DNA of 11,922 nucleotides from contig NW_019091529.1 in NCBI RefSeq assembly GCF_001949145.1, positions 66,661-78,582 of the forward strand, given 5' to 3'. Under the pieces are notes generated by a model. The model did no database searches. It had not been told where the DNA came from and was given only the letters and a program-made list of their open reading frames with translations. Positions 1 through 8,004 of this stretch are shown in pieces. Numbering within the stretch: the first letter of the stretch is position 1; each line of letters begins with the position of its first letter. The stretch comes from Acanthaster planci (lineage: Eukaryota > Echinodermata > Asteroidea > Valvatida > Acanthasteridae). A program made the position numbers and the translations under genes.

Positions 1-642
1 ACATGTTCATGTGTACAGAGTACATGTACCTGTATGTAAGCATGTATTTAAAAGTAAATGTACATGTACGTGTACTTTTTACATGCACATTGTGCCATAG
101 TTGGTCATGGGTTGTCATCTGTCTAGTAAAAAGTTCAACTACATGTACTGGTGGTTGTGTATTATAATAAAATGTGTTTTTCTAAAATGGTACATTGTAA
201 ATTAAATTACATATGGTGTTAATGTGAAATTACATGTACATGTACATGCAAGTGCTCCATGCTTCTTGTAATTTTTATACGCTTGCCTTTTATTCACAAA
301 TACATGTATGAGAAGGGAGTTTATAAAAGAGAAAAGTGATCACAAAAACATTGACATACTGTACAGGTACATGTACTGTACTGTATATGTACATGTAAAT
401 GTAGGCCCTATACTTTTGAAAAAGCAACTAATACATTACCAATAGTTACAAAATTTGGCAGACTGGTTGTAAATTCGAACAAGTGTTCTCTGAAATACAG
501 GTACACTGTACATAGTGACATACATGTACATGTATATTTACGTATTACAATATGTAATGTTAAAGGCAGTTTTGGGTTTAAATAAGAAAACCGTGCAAAT
601 GTACATGTATGTTTACATGAGCCTGTTTTTTCAATTGCTCAG
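1..642 (+). other. Intron of P4HA gene (3' part), TACATG-rich
   Basis: No coding signal is visible here. The stretch ends in a normal 3' splice site: a T-rich tract at about 623-632 followed by CAG, with AG at 641-642. It holds many short palindromic TACATGTA tracts; the clearest perfect hexamer run is at 231-248. Open frames here are short, low-complexity shadows (Met/Tyr/Val runs) of those tracts. The phase of the next exon shows that this intron interrupts a codon after its second base (phase 2). Confidence 0.75.
231..248. repeat. (TACATG)3 palindromic microsatellite
   Basis: Three perfect TACATG units. The hexamer ring is self-complementary and strictly alternates purine and pyrimidine, so both strands read the same. 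It is one of many such tracts in the window; others are at 1988-2004, 8211-8224, 8353-8370, 8658-8671, 9096-9109 and 9252-9265. Confidence 0.9.
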
Positions 643-797
643 GTTGATGGATGGTTTACAGAGGGCCAGTACCGAGTCTGTGCAGGACCCAGAACTCTAC
701 CTGTCCCATCCAGTCAACGCATTGCTATTGGTCAAGAGATTTCTCTGGGAATGGTCCGATTTGGAAAACATCATCCGGTTGGATGTGCCCAAAACAA
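643..797 (+). CDS. P4HA: P4HA exon (N-terminal dimerisation region)
   Basis: Internal exon of the collagen prolyl 4-hydroxylase alpha subunit, the ER-lumen enzyme subunit that hydroxylates Pro in X-Pro-Gly repeats of procollagen and pairs with protein disulfide isomerase. The exon is 155 bp: one base completes a codon from the previous exon, 51 codons follow, and one base is left over. The peptide contains the family signature DPE..L.HPVNA..L.KR followed by W-S-D-L-E-N, which sits in the N-terminal helical dimerisation region of animal P4HA. Borders are AG at 641-642 and GT at 798-799 (A|GTATGC). The last base (A) joins AT of the next exon to give Asn. A 102-residue open frame around it starts in intron sequence and is not a separate gene. 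Which P4HA paralogue this is cannot be told from this piece. Confidence 0.9.
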
Positions 798-1286
798 GTA
801 TGCTTTTTTTTCAATGTGAATAAAATAGAAGTTGGACTCAGGTGCAGATCCAAGGGGTTGGGTGTTTAGGGGGTTGAACCCCCCCTCTCTCATTCTGAGA
901 CAAAAAAGGGGGGAGGGGAATGGGGAACCTAAAGTAAATGCACCACCAATACTATCACATAAAAAGTATGGCGTGTATAATGTTTCATCATCATTTCTGC
1001 TTGTCCACTAAAATTAGACATTGAAATAAATCTCTGGCCTGACCCCCCAGCCCTGACAAAATTTCAGGATCCACCATGGGGCTATTCCATGTTCAAAGTA
1101 TTGGAAGCAACTGTCCATTCATTAGCATATGTACTGGTAGAAGTAGTAAAACTTGAATGCAGGTTGTTAGGTTGAGCTTTCATGTGAGCATTGTGCGACT
1201 TTGTTTCAGTTTTGAAAAGGTCACAGGAAGACTGAGAGCAAAAGGTCTAAGAAGTCTGGTGTGATAGTTTTTTTTTTTTTTCATAG
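798..1286 (+). other. P4HA intron (phase 1, 489 bp)
   Basis: The intron starts GTATGC and ends in a strong polypyrimidine run (1268-1282) with TAG at 1284-1286. About half of it is taken up by a probable MITE (839-1078). The rest shows no coding or RNA features. Confidence 0.85.
839..1078. mobile_element. Possible hAT-like MITE remnant
   Basis: The left end reads CAGGTGCAGATCCA and the right end, read in reverse complement, CATGGTGGATCCTGA. These are imperfect inverted repeats resembling the CAG(N)GGCGGATCC-type termini of hAT elements. The inside is G-run/C-run rich (a GGGGGTT-G-AACCCCC palindrome at about 871-885, and C-runs pairing with G-runs near 906-917), as is usual for such MITEs. 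The 8-bp flanks (831-838 and 1079-1086) do not match, so no target-site duplication supports the call. There is no coding capacity. It could equally be another small foldback repeat. Confidence 0.35.
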
Positions 1287-1451
1287 ATTACCTTGTGAAC
1301 ATTTCCCAATATCGTGACTACTTTCCTGCCAACGAAGACTTGAAGGGTGCAGGGGCAGCTTTACTACGCCTTCAGGACACTTATAAACTGGACACTAAGG
1401 CTATTGCTGATGGAAATATAGAGGGAACTTGGAAGTCTCCTTCACTCACTG
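1287..1451 (+). CDS. P4HA: P4HA exon (dimerisation region, end)
   Basis: A 165-bp exon: two bases complete a split codon, 54 codons follow, and one base is left over. The peptide holds the best-conserved P4HA N-terminal block, Y.DYFPANED..GA..ALLRLQDTY.LDT, followed by IADGNI.G and a C-terminal SLT. This is the end of the dimerisation region and the linker into the peptide-substrate-binding domain. Borders are TTTTTCATAG at 1277-1286 and G|GTATGT at 1452, both good consensus sites. The terminal G joins CA of the exon at 9555 to give Ala, which restores the family motif LTA(E/H)(D/E)CF. An in-frame GTG near the exon start is an internal Val, not a start codon. Confidence 0.95.
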
Positions 1452-1987
1452 GTATGTACTTGTCGAGAACAACGTTGGAATTCCAAATAATATGACATAC
1501 ATGTACAGGTCCACTTCCCGAAAAATGCCCCAAGCATCAAGGGGGGGCGGTTCTGTCCCAATTTCATGAAACTGCTAGTACATGTGCATGGGTTGAATAT
1601 ACCGCTTACCAGGTTTAGTTGTTCAGAAAAAAAAGGAGCAGGGAACCAGTCATAAAATACACGTATACATGTGCATACTGCATGACACGTACCTCTAATT
1701 GGGTGGTAACCCTTTTGTGTCCTGCAAAAATAGCATTGCTCAGCAACTGTCCCCGCCACTCAGTAACACTGACACATGTCGTTTTGTGATATTGTTAGAT
1801 TTAAAGTGCACAACATTACACAGGCAGGTGACACATTTAGCGCCAGGATCAAAAAATCCACAAGCTTGAACATGCGATGTGCATTCTTTAAAAGAATCAA
1901 AATACCAAAAACATGGTTAGATCAGGTGGGAAAAGGGCCAACTCACTCTACAAACCTTGCTATGTGTATTTACAATTTTGTTATACC

Positions 1988-2004
1988 TACATGTACATGT
2001 ACAT
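1988..2004. repeat. TACATG palindromic microsatellite
   Basis: Nearly three perfect TACATG units, alternating purine and pyrimidine throughout and followed by AT-rich flanks. It belongs to the same repeat family as the tracts at 231 and 9096. Confidence 0.85.
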
Positions 2005-2733
2005 ATTCATGTATTACTACATGTAGTTCATTTTAACCTTCAGGAATTTCAGCCAGATATGATCATGATGACGAACATCTAAAAATACACATATGCTTAG
2101 CCTAAATTGCAAGACAAAATTTGCCAGTAGTTGCACCAGGAGGCTGTAAAGTGCACCACAGAGCATCTTTATTTCAAAATTTTCCTGTGCCCCGGACCCC
2201 ACTTGCTTCGTGCTCACCATTTCAGCTATTCTCAAGTTATTTTTTTAAGTTCCGCTTACACCCCTGGTTAGTGTACCATACGTGTACCTGACTTGAAAAG
2301 CTTTGTAAGTATATGACTGACAGTCCCCCAAAAATGCCTTTGGCAATTCTTGGGTTGTGAACACAAAGTAACCACCCAGTGATATGGCTGATAAAAGGTG
2401 GTGTTCTAATAGGATTAGTCACTGTGACTTTTACTGTGATTGAAGTAGAGGTGCCTTTCACTTGCACCAACTGGACAACGAATAATGACAATAATAGTAC
2501 TTGTAAAAGTGCATCCAGTTTCCCATGGTACATGTACAAAATTGGCCTTATTGTCCAATGTGAAATTACACACATATGTTTTGATTTCAAAACAAGGACT
2601 TATTCACCATGAAAAATGTGAAGTGTACTGTTAAGGAGATTAAAAAAGACAGATTGTGTTAGGCTACTGCAGTAATGAATCACTATGAGGATTCAGTTGT
2701 GCAGAGAAAGTAAAAAAAAAGGTAGACCCTTAA

Positions 2734-2781
2734 ACAGGGCCCTACATGTACTCCTTCATTGATACATGTACTGGGCCCTGT
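2734..2781. repeat. Hairpin, 17-bp stem with 2-nt bulge
   Basis: The left arm 2734-2750 (ACAGGGCCCTACATGTA) pairs fully with the right arm 2763-2781 (TACATGTA-CT-GGGCCCTGT), apart from a 2-nt CT bulge. The loop is 12 nt. The ends ACAGGGCCC/GGGCCCTGT resemble short inverted termini of small DNA transposons, but the whole object is only 48 bp. It may be a foldback relic or simply part of the TACATGTA background extended by GC-rich arms. Confidence 0.7.
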
Positions 2782-4020
2782 CTCGATTTATAGTATTTTC
2801 CTTTGATCAAGTTTTTCCGGGATGGCTGGGGATATTACCAGACATTGGCTGGATCTTATGAGCTGAAATTGTACTGTTGTGTTCACTACTTACGCTGCTA
2901 ACTGTCCCCCAAATTGCTTGTATTTGCAGAAAATTGGCCTTTTCCTCAATTGGAGGAGTTTCAGGCCATGTAAAGAATACTGTACTAGGGAAATCATGAG
3001 AAACCCTCAAGATTTTCAGCCACTCAGTGTCTGTTTCATCAACAGTGTTCTCATTGAGGGGTTTTAGTAAGGGAGGCTGCACTGCCAAAATTTTTATCCC
3101 GCTAAAGTTTTCCACCCTTCTGAAAATTTCACCACCCTTCTATTTTTTTTACATTGGAGAATTTCCTGGGGCCAGCACACTACGCTGTGTAGGCTTTGCA
3201 TTCTGCACTTGCATTCATATGTCAACTGCCGTGCTAAATTTAAGGCCTTGGAGAAACTGATCATCGGGATACCCAAAATGAGTGATACATCAAAACAGAG
3301 CTTTACTGACTCTTCCTAATGCAAACTGAAACAAAAGATTGGAAAATGGCCTCACATGCACACTTATGCATGTCTCATTTTCACAGAATGGGTCACAAAT
3401 ATGACATTTTGTAATATTATACAGTACATTTATGTGTACCATGACAATGATTTATTGAATTTTATTCCTTTGCATCTACCTGTACTGTACTGCACATACA
3501 GTACATGTCGATGGTAGAGAAGTTGAGTGACAACCCCAAAGTCTAAAATCAACAGATTTGTTTTGGCGCCTTACATACATACATGTACACTGTACATGTA
3601 CCAAATGGTTGAGTAAACAATTCTTTCTGTTGGACATTAATTACAGTTCAGCAATTCCTTTCATTATCAATTTGAGATTTGCCTTCAAAGGGTCATTGTC
3701 CCTGTCTGGTGATGTTTGTTTGCCTTGAGTTTTTTTTCCCTGGGAAAATCCGTTAAAACAACATCCACTCTTAAAGTAGTGGAACAAAAGGAAAAGTAAA
3801 GCTTGCCTGTTATACCACTGTACAGGTATATGGATAGGTTATAAGCAGACGAGAAATAAAAAAACCCCACCATACACCATGCAGTTCTGTGTGACTACAC
3901 GCCTCAGCCAAATTTATTAAATGCAGATTTCTCATATTTGTTCCTAGTCCTCATGGTTGAGGATTGTACAACTGTGTATCACAGTTAACTTTATTTTTAC
4001 AACAAAGCCCCTGCATAGTG

Positions 4021-4087
4021 TGGGCACCAAAAGCCCACAAGCACCATCAGCTCTGAGCACCAAAAGCTCACTGAGCACCACAGCTCA
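4021..4087. repeat. Four tandem mini-hairpins with GCACCA loops
   Basis: Tandem units about 16-18 bp long: TGGGCACCAAAAGCCCA (4021-4037), a shorter AGCACCATCAGCT (4040-4052), TGAGCACCAAAAGCTCA (4054-4070) and TGAGCACCACAGCTCA (4072-4087). Each folds into a small stem around an ACCA-containing loop. The stem base pair changes on both sides between units (GGGC/GCCC versus GAGC/GCTC), so pairing is kept. The block lies about 350 bp beyond the 3' coding end of the antisense retroelement and could be part of its terminal structure. That link is inference. Confidence 0.75.
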
Positions 4088-4434
4088 ATGCAAATGGGGG
4101 CAGCCTACAGGGCTAAATGTGTATACCGTCAACTCGTTAATACACGATTATCATAAATGTAAACTTGTTACATTTTGGGCTGGCGATATTTTACCGAACC
4201 AATTATCCTTTCAAATAAAACAAAATCACTATTGAATAGAGAGTGTGCCAGAATACATCATAGAAAACCTGTGTACATCAGATGAACATGTGACACTATT
4301 TGCAGGCACTGTTCTTATCCAACGTTTGAACATACAGAAGGAAAGAACGGTTCTTCTCCCCTGTTGCACTACTCAGGGGAAAAGTTGTCGCCTGTAACAA
4401 AATGAGAAATGCCTTCTTCAAACTCTTAGTTAAT
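4088..4434. other. Unassigned sequence beyond the recombinase remnant
   Basis: This would be the place for the catalytic C-terminal half of the tyrosine recombinase and the 3' terminal repeat of the retroelement. On the minus strand I see no Arg...His-x-x-Arg...Tyr pattern and no clean frame. A short frame around 4390-4330 gives Leu/Phe-rich sequence that might be a shifted scrap of the next recombinase helix. It is probably decayed element sequence, but the boundary cannot be placed. Confidence 0.4.
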
Positions 4435-4826
4435 TTACTCTGGCCAAATTAAAGTTAATGAGGCATTACTAATGGGCTGGTTTATTCCACATACATGTAC
4501 ATGGGAGAACGCTTGAATAATCTGGGCAAGGACAGGCAATGAGACTGGCAAGCGTATGTCAGCAGATCTCCGCTCCCTGCGGCAACCTTCCATTAGTTTT
4601 GATACCAGATAGTCTTTAGTAGGATCTGTCCATCCTTTAATTTTATGGTAGTATCCCACCCCAGAAATGTAAGAAGTGATTGTTGCCAGTGCGAAATTCT
4701 TCAAAGATAACCATGCCACAAATTCCCTTATTTCAGAAGTGATTGTTGCCAGTGCAAAATTCTTCAAAGATAACCATGCCACAAATTCCCTTATTTCAAA
4801 AGCAGAATCCGGCAAACCCCTTTTTA
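4435..4826 (-). pseudogene. Tyrosine recombinase, N-terminal core-binding half (truncated)
   Basis: The minus-strand frame from about 4826 down to the stop at 4435 encodes a SAM-like core-binding domain typical of retroelement tyrosine recombinases: IREFVAWLSLKNFA, then ATITSYISGVGYYHK, KGWTDPT, LVSKLMEGCRR and RLPVSLPVLAQII. This half clamps DNA in XerD/Cre-like enzymes. The catalytic Arg, His-x-x-Arg and Tyr of the C-terminal half are absent, because the frame stops soon after the interdomain linker. The first helix is present twice through an exact in-frame 63-bp duplication (4672-4797). A frameshift at about 4815-4826 separates it from the RNase H frame. It cannot encode an active recombinase. 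Confidence 0.85.
4672..4797. repeat. 63-bp tandem duplication inside recombinase remnant
   Basis: Copy A is 4672-4734 and copy B 4735-4797, exactly adjacent. They differ at one base (GCG versus GCA at about 4693 and 4756), which is synonymous on the coding minus strand (Phe codons TTC/TTT). Being 21 codons long, the duplication keeps the frame and repeats the segment EIREFVAWLSLKNFALATITS minus its end residue. Near-identity shows that it is younger than most of the frame-breaking lesions, or that it was homogenised. Confidence 0.97.
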
Positions 4827-5590
4827 GCCGAACTTAAACTCCAGAAAAGCATTCCAGCGTTCTGGAAATGGGACAAAGTGTCTGCAATGTCATTGGTTGC
4901 CCCAAGCATGTGAACTGCCTTAAACTGGATATCAAATATTAAACAATCCAGGAGAAAGAGTTTAACTAGATGCATAATCTTCTCACATTGAGAGGTGTGA
5001 CCATTAATTATGAGAAGTACCGCCATGATGTCACAGTAAAATAACACCTGTTGGTTTGCTAGTGATTGTCCCCAGCATTTGATTGCCACCATGATCGGGT
5101 AAAATTCCAAGAATGCCATGGGGGGAGGGGGTCTTTGACAATCTCAGGCGGCCACCTGACTTGAAACCAGTTATCACCCAAACATGCCTGGAAACCAATG
5201 CACGCTGCTGCATCCGTGTACAAGGTCAGTGACTCATTTGAGAGCCATTCCTGTGCCTCAAAGGCTGACACCCCGTTATAATGGCTTAGAAATGTAATCC
5301 ACATCATAAGGTCTGTTTTGGCCCCTTTGGTTAGCCAAATTTTGTGATGCAGCCGCATGGATTCCTCGGGTCAATGCAATGAAACAACCCATGAAAGCAC
5401 GACGTGGTGCAGTTGCTTTGCAGATGAAATTAAGGGATCCAATTAAGGACTGCATCTCAACTAGCGTAACTTTGCTTTTGCATAGCGTCATGTGCAGCTT
5501 GTCCTGTAGAGCATGCACCTTGGCAAGGGGGACACGGACTTGTCTGCGCTTTGTGTCAATTTCAAGACCCAAGTATGTTATCTGCTGAAG
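4826..5590 (-). pseudogene. Retroelement RNase H domain (frameshifted)
   Basis: This continues the RT on the minus strand. The connection segment reads ITYLGLEIDTKRRQVRVP, then LVEMQSLIGSLNFICKA and RRAFMGCFIAL, typical of the thumb/connection of DIRS- and Ngaro-like RTs. RNase H follows. Its four acidic positions are visible: Asp in LTLYTDAA (5214-5212), Glu in MAFLEFYPI (5107-5105), Asp in LFYCDIMAV (5032-5030) and Asp in NDIADTLSHFQ (about 4882-4880). Frameshifts lie near 5350 and in the C/G run at 5115-5130. Apart from the breaks, the catalytic residues are preserved. This domain would degrade the RNA strand of the RNA-DNA hybrid during reverse transcription. Confidence 0.85.
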
Positions 5591-6393
5591 GGGGCCTTCT
5601 GTTTTTTTTGTGCAATTGGCACACCCAACGCTGCACAAAGCGAATCAAAGACGCCTACAAGTGTGGCACATGAAACTGAACTTGGCCCTATGAAAAGGAA
5701 ATCATCCAGATAGTGGGTGACTAGTGGGCTATCTCCCTCACTTTAAATTCTAAAAATGTGCTGAATTTTCAAAAAGGGAGCAGGAAATGGAACAGCCCAT
5801 CGGCCCTTGTCATAATAGTATTTGCCATCAAGAGTAAAACCCAACAAATCATAATCCTTACGGGAAACAGGAAGCAACCGAAAGGTGGATTTGATGTCAG
5901 ATTTTGCTAGCTATGCCCCAGGTCCGACTTGCATGGCCAAATCGACTGCCTCATCAAATGGTGCATAATTAACTGTGCTTGCGACTTTGTCAATGAAGTC
6001 ATTTATAGACTCCCCAAAGGGAAAAGAGAGATGATGAATGAGGCGCCATGAATTTGGCTCATGCTTAGGTACTAGCCCAATAGGGGAGCATTGCAAGGTG
6101 GAGAAAGGAGGAACTTCAAATGCACCAGCAATTCTATTCAAGCTAATTTCTTTTGCACGTTCCTCCTTCACCACGTCTGGTCTGGCTGCTGCAGATAAAA
6201 GGCAGTCAGCTTGACGGCTACATCTAGGGCCATTGTATTGCAAAGCAAAACCAGATAAAAACCCCGTCTCTAAAATAGCAGCATCTTCCCTATTTGGATA
6301 ACCCTTCAGCCACTTCTGCAGAACACAAGTGTGAATTGGTGTTGGGGGGACGAAAAGAAGTTGAACCCGTAAAGGGTACTTTGGACCCTTCAC
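5590..6393 (-). pseudogene. Retroelement reverse transcriptase (nonsense and frameshifts)
   Basis: The minus-strand frame begins with a region typical of DIRS/Ngaro polymerases (LQKWLKGYPNREDAAIL, GFLSGFALQYNGPR), then IAGAFEVPPF, SPIGLVPKHEP and RLIHHLSFPFG (RT motifs 1-2; RLIHHLSFP at 6045-6019). A TAG at 5913-5911 interrupts just before motif A, AKSDIKSTFRLLP, whose catalytic Asp is at 5898-5896. The B motif MGCSIS is only readable in another frame (around 5805-5770). The catalytic YLDD box is at 5712-5701, again in the first frame, so two compensating frame changes flank motif B. A third frame change sits in an A-run at about 5610-5604. All core catalytic residues can be located, but the gene is dead. 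Confidence 0.88.
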
Positions 6394-6462
6394 CTGATGT
6401 ACCTTGGCTTGGCCCTGTTTGCGCGTGTTTTGATCTGTGTCACCTGATGCAGATTTTCTTGG

Positions 6463-6810
6463 TTAGCCATCTTTGCGCCACCAGTGTGGAGTTCCTGAAT
6501 GCAACGCAGCACCTACTCTACATGTGTAAGCGCCATGGCCAGGGCGGGAACATCGACTACATTTGTGTGAGTATTTGCAGGTGCGGAAATGGCAGTCATA
6601 CATCCCGTTGAATGCAAAACACACCCCCTTTGATGACATGTTAGAAACCTTATCATTAGGTAGGCGCTGCAATGTGTGTGTTCCACCACGGAGGAGACTG
6701 TTAGCTGCAGCAACAGTCAGCCATAACTCAGTATCAGTTGCCCCCCATGACCGAGATGGATCGTGTTCTTGGCAAAGACAGAATTGTTCATCATAATTTT
6801 GCCAACAGAA
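6463..6810 (-). pseudogene. Retroelement gag, C-terminal part with two zinc motifs
   Basis: The minus-strand frame from about 6810 continues gag after a frame change. It has YDEQFCLCQEHDPSRSWG and TELWL, a conserved block of gag-like ORFs in DIRS/Ngaro elements. Then come two adjacent zinc-binding patterns between about 6621 and 6520: a CCCH finger (C-x8-C-x4-C-x3-H) and a classic zinc knuckle (C-x2-C-x4-H-x4-C), which would bind element RNA. It ends in a basic tail and stops at 6463, 70 bp before the RT frame begins at 6393; both are in the same reading frame. Residues upstream of about 6810 in this frame are out-of-frame shadow sequence. Confidence 0.75.
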
Positions 6811-7366
6811 AACCTGGAAACTGATGGGCTGCCTGACGCACCGTTTCTGCATACTTAAGTAGCTCAGTTGTACGATTAGAATGACACACCACATAGATCG
6901 CCATGAAAGTATTGAAGATGCCAGATGCCCACTTATCTACAGAATCAAGTTTCATGTTATGTATGAAAGAGGCCTTACAGACAACCATTTGGTTGCCCTC
7001 GACCACCAGTTTGAATCCATTGTCATCGGTTTTACTGAGGACAGCTGCACCTACATGTACATCATTATACAGAAGAGCAAAATCTATATAAGAACTGTTC
7101 CATATCTTTTCCTTAGTTGAAAGTGGTACGTGATACCCTAGAGGGGTGGAAGAACCAAGTAGCAAAGGTGGGGTTGGGGCTCCCACATTTGTCACAGTGT
7201 CTGACACGCTCAAAGTTGGGCTAGTACTACTAGGCTTTTTGGCACTGGTGAAACCAGGACCATTAGTAATAGGTACTGAAGTACATTTACTGCTACATGT
7301 TCCACTGTGAGAGTCCTCCTTCCGTAGGATAAACTGTCCTCCGGCTGGAGCTGTTGCAGGCTCCAT
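6791..7366 (-). pseudogene. Retroelement gag, N-terminal part
   Basis: A 191-codon minus-strand frame. After a Ser/Thr/Pro-rich N-terminus (residues 20-75) comes TPLGYHVPLSTKEKIW with SSYIDFALL (74-98), and then W-x6-F-MAIY with ELLKYAETVRQAA (146-180). This matches the gag-like first ORF of tyrosine-recombinase retroelements, which normally continues into YDEQF and zinc motifs. Here that continuation lies in another frame (next to 6810), so a frameshift at about 6800-6830 breaks the gene. An ATG at 7366 gives the longest frame. The original start may lie further right, where a second frame (7511-7293) overlaps. Confidence 0.7.
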
Positions 7367-7540
7367 CGGTTCCGGGGCTACTGGCTGCCCTGTGGAGGGT
7401 TTCCGGCTTTGTTTCCATTTCCTTGGAGTGTAGTAGGCATGTCAGGGGGACTATCACAGAATTTTGCTGGAGGCGAAGCCTACCGCTTGGGCTGCGGCAT
7501 CTTGTCCTCACAGATGGGCAGGCTTAAGAGTTCAGAATGG

Positions 7541-7850
7541 AAAGTCCAAAGTGTCTGCCGCAGTACACAGTCGCTACTGAGTAACTCCAAGTTAAGATGA
7601 GAGAAATGCAAGTGTTCTTGCCAGAATTGGATTCCAGGAGGAATTTCCAAGGCCAACAGCACAAGGCCGTTTTTCCAGAAGGGAAAGTCCAAAAAGTGTG
7701 CAGTAGCATTACACTTCACACCGACCAGTTGCAACTGAGTGACTCCCAACCAGAAATGACAGAAATGCCACTATTTTTGCTGAAATTGGACTCCAGAAGG
7801 AGTGCGGTAGTACATGTACTCTTCACACTAAACAGTTGCAAATTAGGAAC
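7541..7850. repeat. Degenerate long-period tandem repeat 5' of gag
   Basis: Two diverged copies and a third partial one. The block AAAGTCCAAA recurs at 7541 and 7684 (143 bp apart). AGAAATGC recurs at 7602 and 7761, and GGATTCCAGGAGG/GGACTCCAGAAGG at 7629 and 7788 (both 159 bp apart), so copy 2 carries a net insertion of 16 bp. A third partial copy is seen at about 7801-7845 (AGTGCGGTAG...CTTCACAC...CAGTTGCAAAT against 7706-7735). The repeat lies just upstream (in element orientation) of gag and may be the retroelement's leader or terminal repeat. Open frames here reflect the repeat, not a gene. Confidence 0.65.
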
Positions 7851-8004
7851 TTGAAGTAAAAAAAAGGAGAAATATTGAACCTTATTTTAATTTACAACTC
7901 AGAGTGAAGTACATGTACATGACGTACTGTCTTGTTGAAGGCTGAGACTAAAGTGTACCGGTATATTGGTATACATGTACATACATGTACTGGTGTGCAT
8001 TATA

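Larger units (their letters stand above)
1452..4015 (+). other. Left part of 8.1-kb P4HA intron, noncoding
   Basis: No P4HA-like exon, tRNA or recognisable transposon protein is visible here. The stretch contains scattered TACATGTA tracts, one good hairpin (2734-2781) and several G- or C-run patches (about 1541-1548, 2189-2200). A 102-codon minus-strand frame at 3115-2807 has no family resemblance that I recognise and overlaps a plus-strand frame of similar quality, so I do not call it a gene. The stretch at about 2050-2270 reads like an old interspersed repeat (GTCCGGGGCACAGGAAAATTTT on the minus strand), but I could not find its ends. Confidence 0.6.
4435..7511 (-). mobile_element. Degenerate DIRS/Ngaro-type retrotransposon, antisense to P4HA
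   Basis: Read on the minus strand from right to left, this region carries gag (about 7366-6463), reverse transcriptase (6393-5590), RNase H (5590-4826) and the N-terminal half of a tyrosine recombinase (4826-4435). RT plus RNase H followed by a tyrosine recombinase, instead of a DDE integrase, is the hallmark of the DIRS/Ngaro/PAT group. No adenine-methyltransferase domain lies between RNase H and recombinase, which fits Ngaro-like better than classical DIRS1. At least five frameshifts, a nonsense codon before RT motif A and the loss of the recombinase catalytic half make it a dead copy. Its termini are not resolved. Structured repeats at 4021-4087 and 7541-7850 may mark the 3' and 5' sides. 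Confidence 0.85.

Noticed and set aside
1442-1759. A 105-codon minus-strand frame overlapping the P4HA exon end.
   Set aside because: It is Cys/Thr-rich, built on TACATG-type sequence and antisense to a real exon. A shadow frame.
2050-2270. Sequence on the minus strand resembling interspersed repeats with GTCCGGGGCACAGGAAAATTTT.
   Set aside because: It looks repetitive from memory of similar invertebrate sequence, but no inverted ends, target duplication or second copy is present in the window, so it was not listed as an element.
2807-3115. A 102-codon open frame on the minus strand in the large intron.
   Set aside because: No family similarity recognised, a plus-strand frame of comparable length overlaps it, and no splice or neighbour context supports it. 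Length alone is not enough in this composition.
3103-3142. Short direct repeat CCACCCTTCT, twice, 21 bp apart.
   Set aside because: Two 10-bp copies in a T/C-rich patch are within what local slippage produces. No further structure.
4330-4434. Search for the catalytic half of the tyrosine recombinase.
   Set aside because: No Arg, His-x-x-Arg or Tyr motif could be placed in any minus-strand frame. Only a short Leu/Phe-rich scrap is seen.
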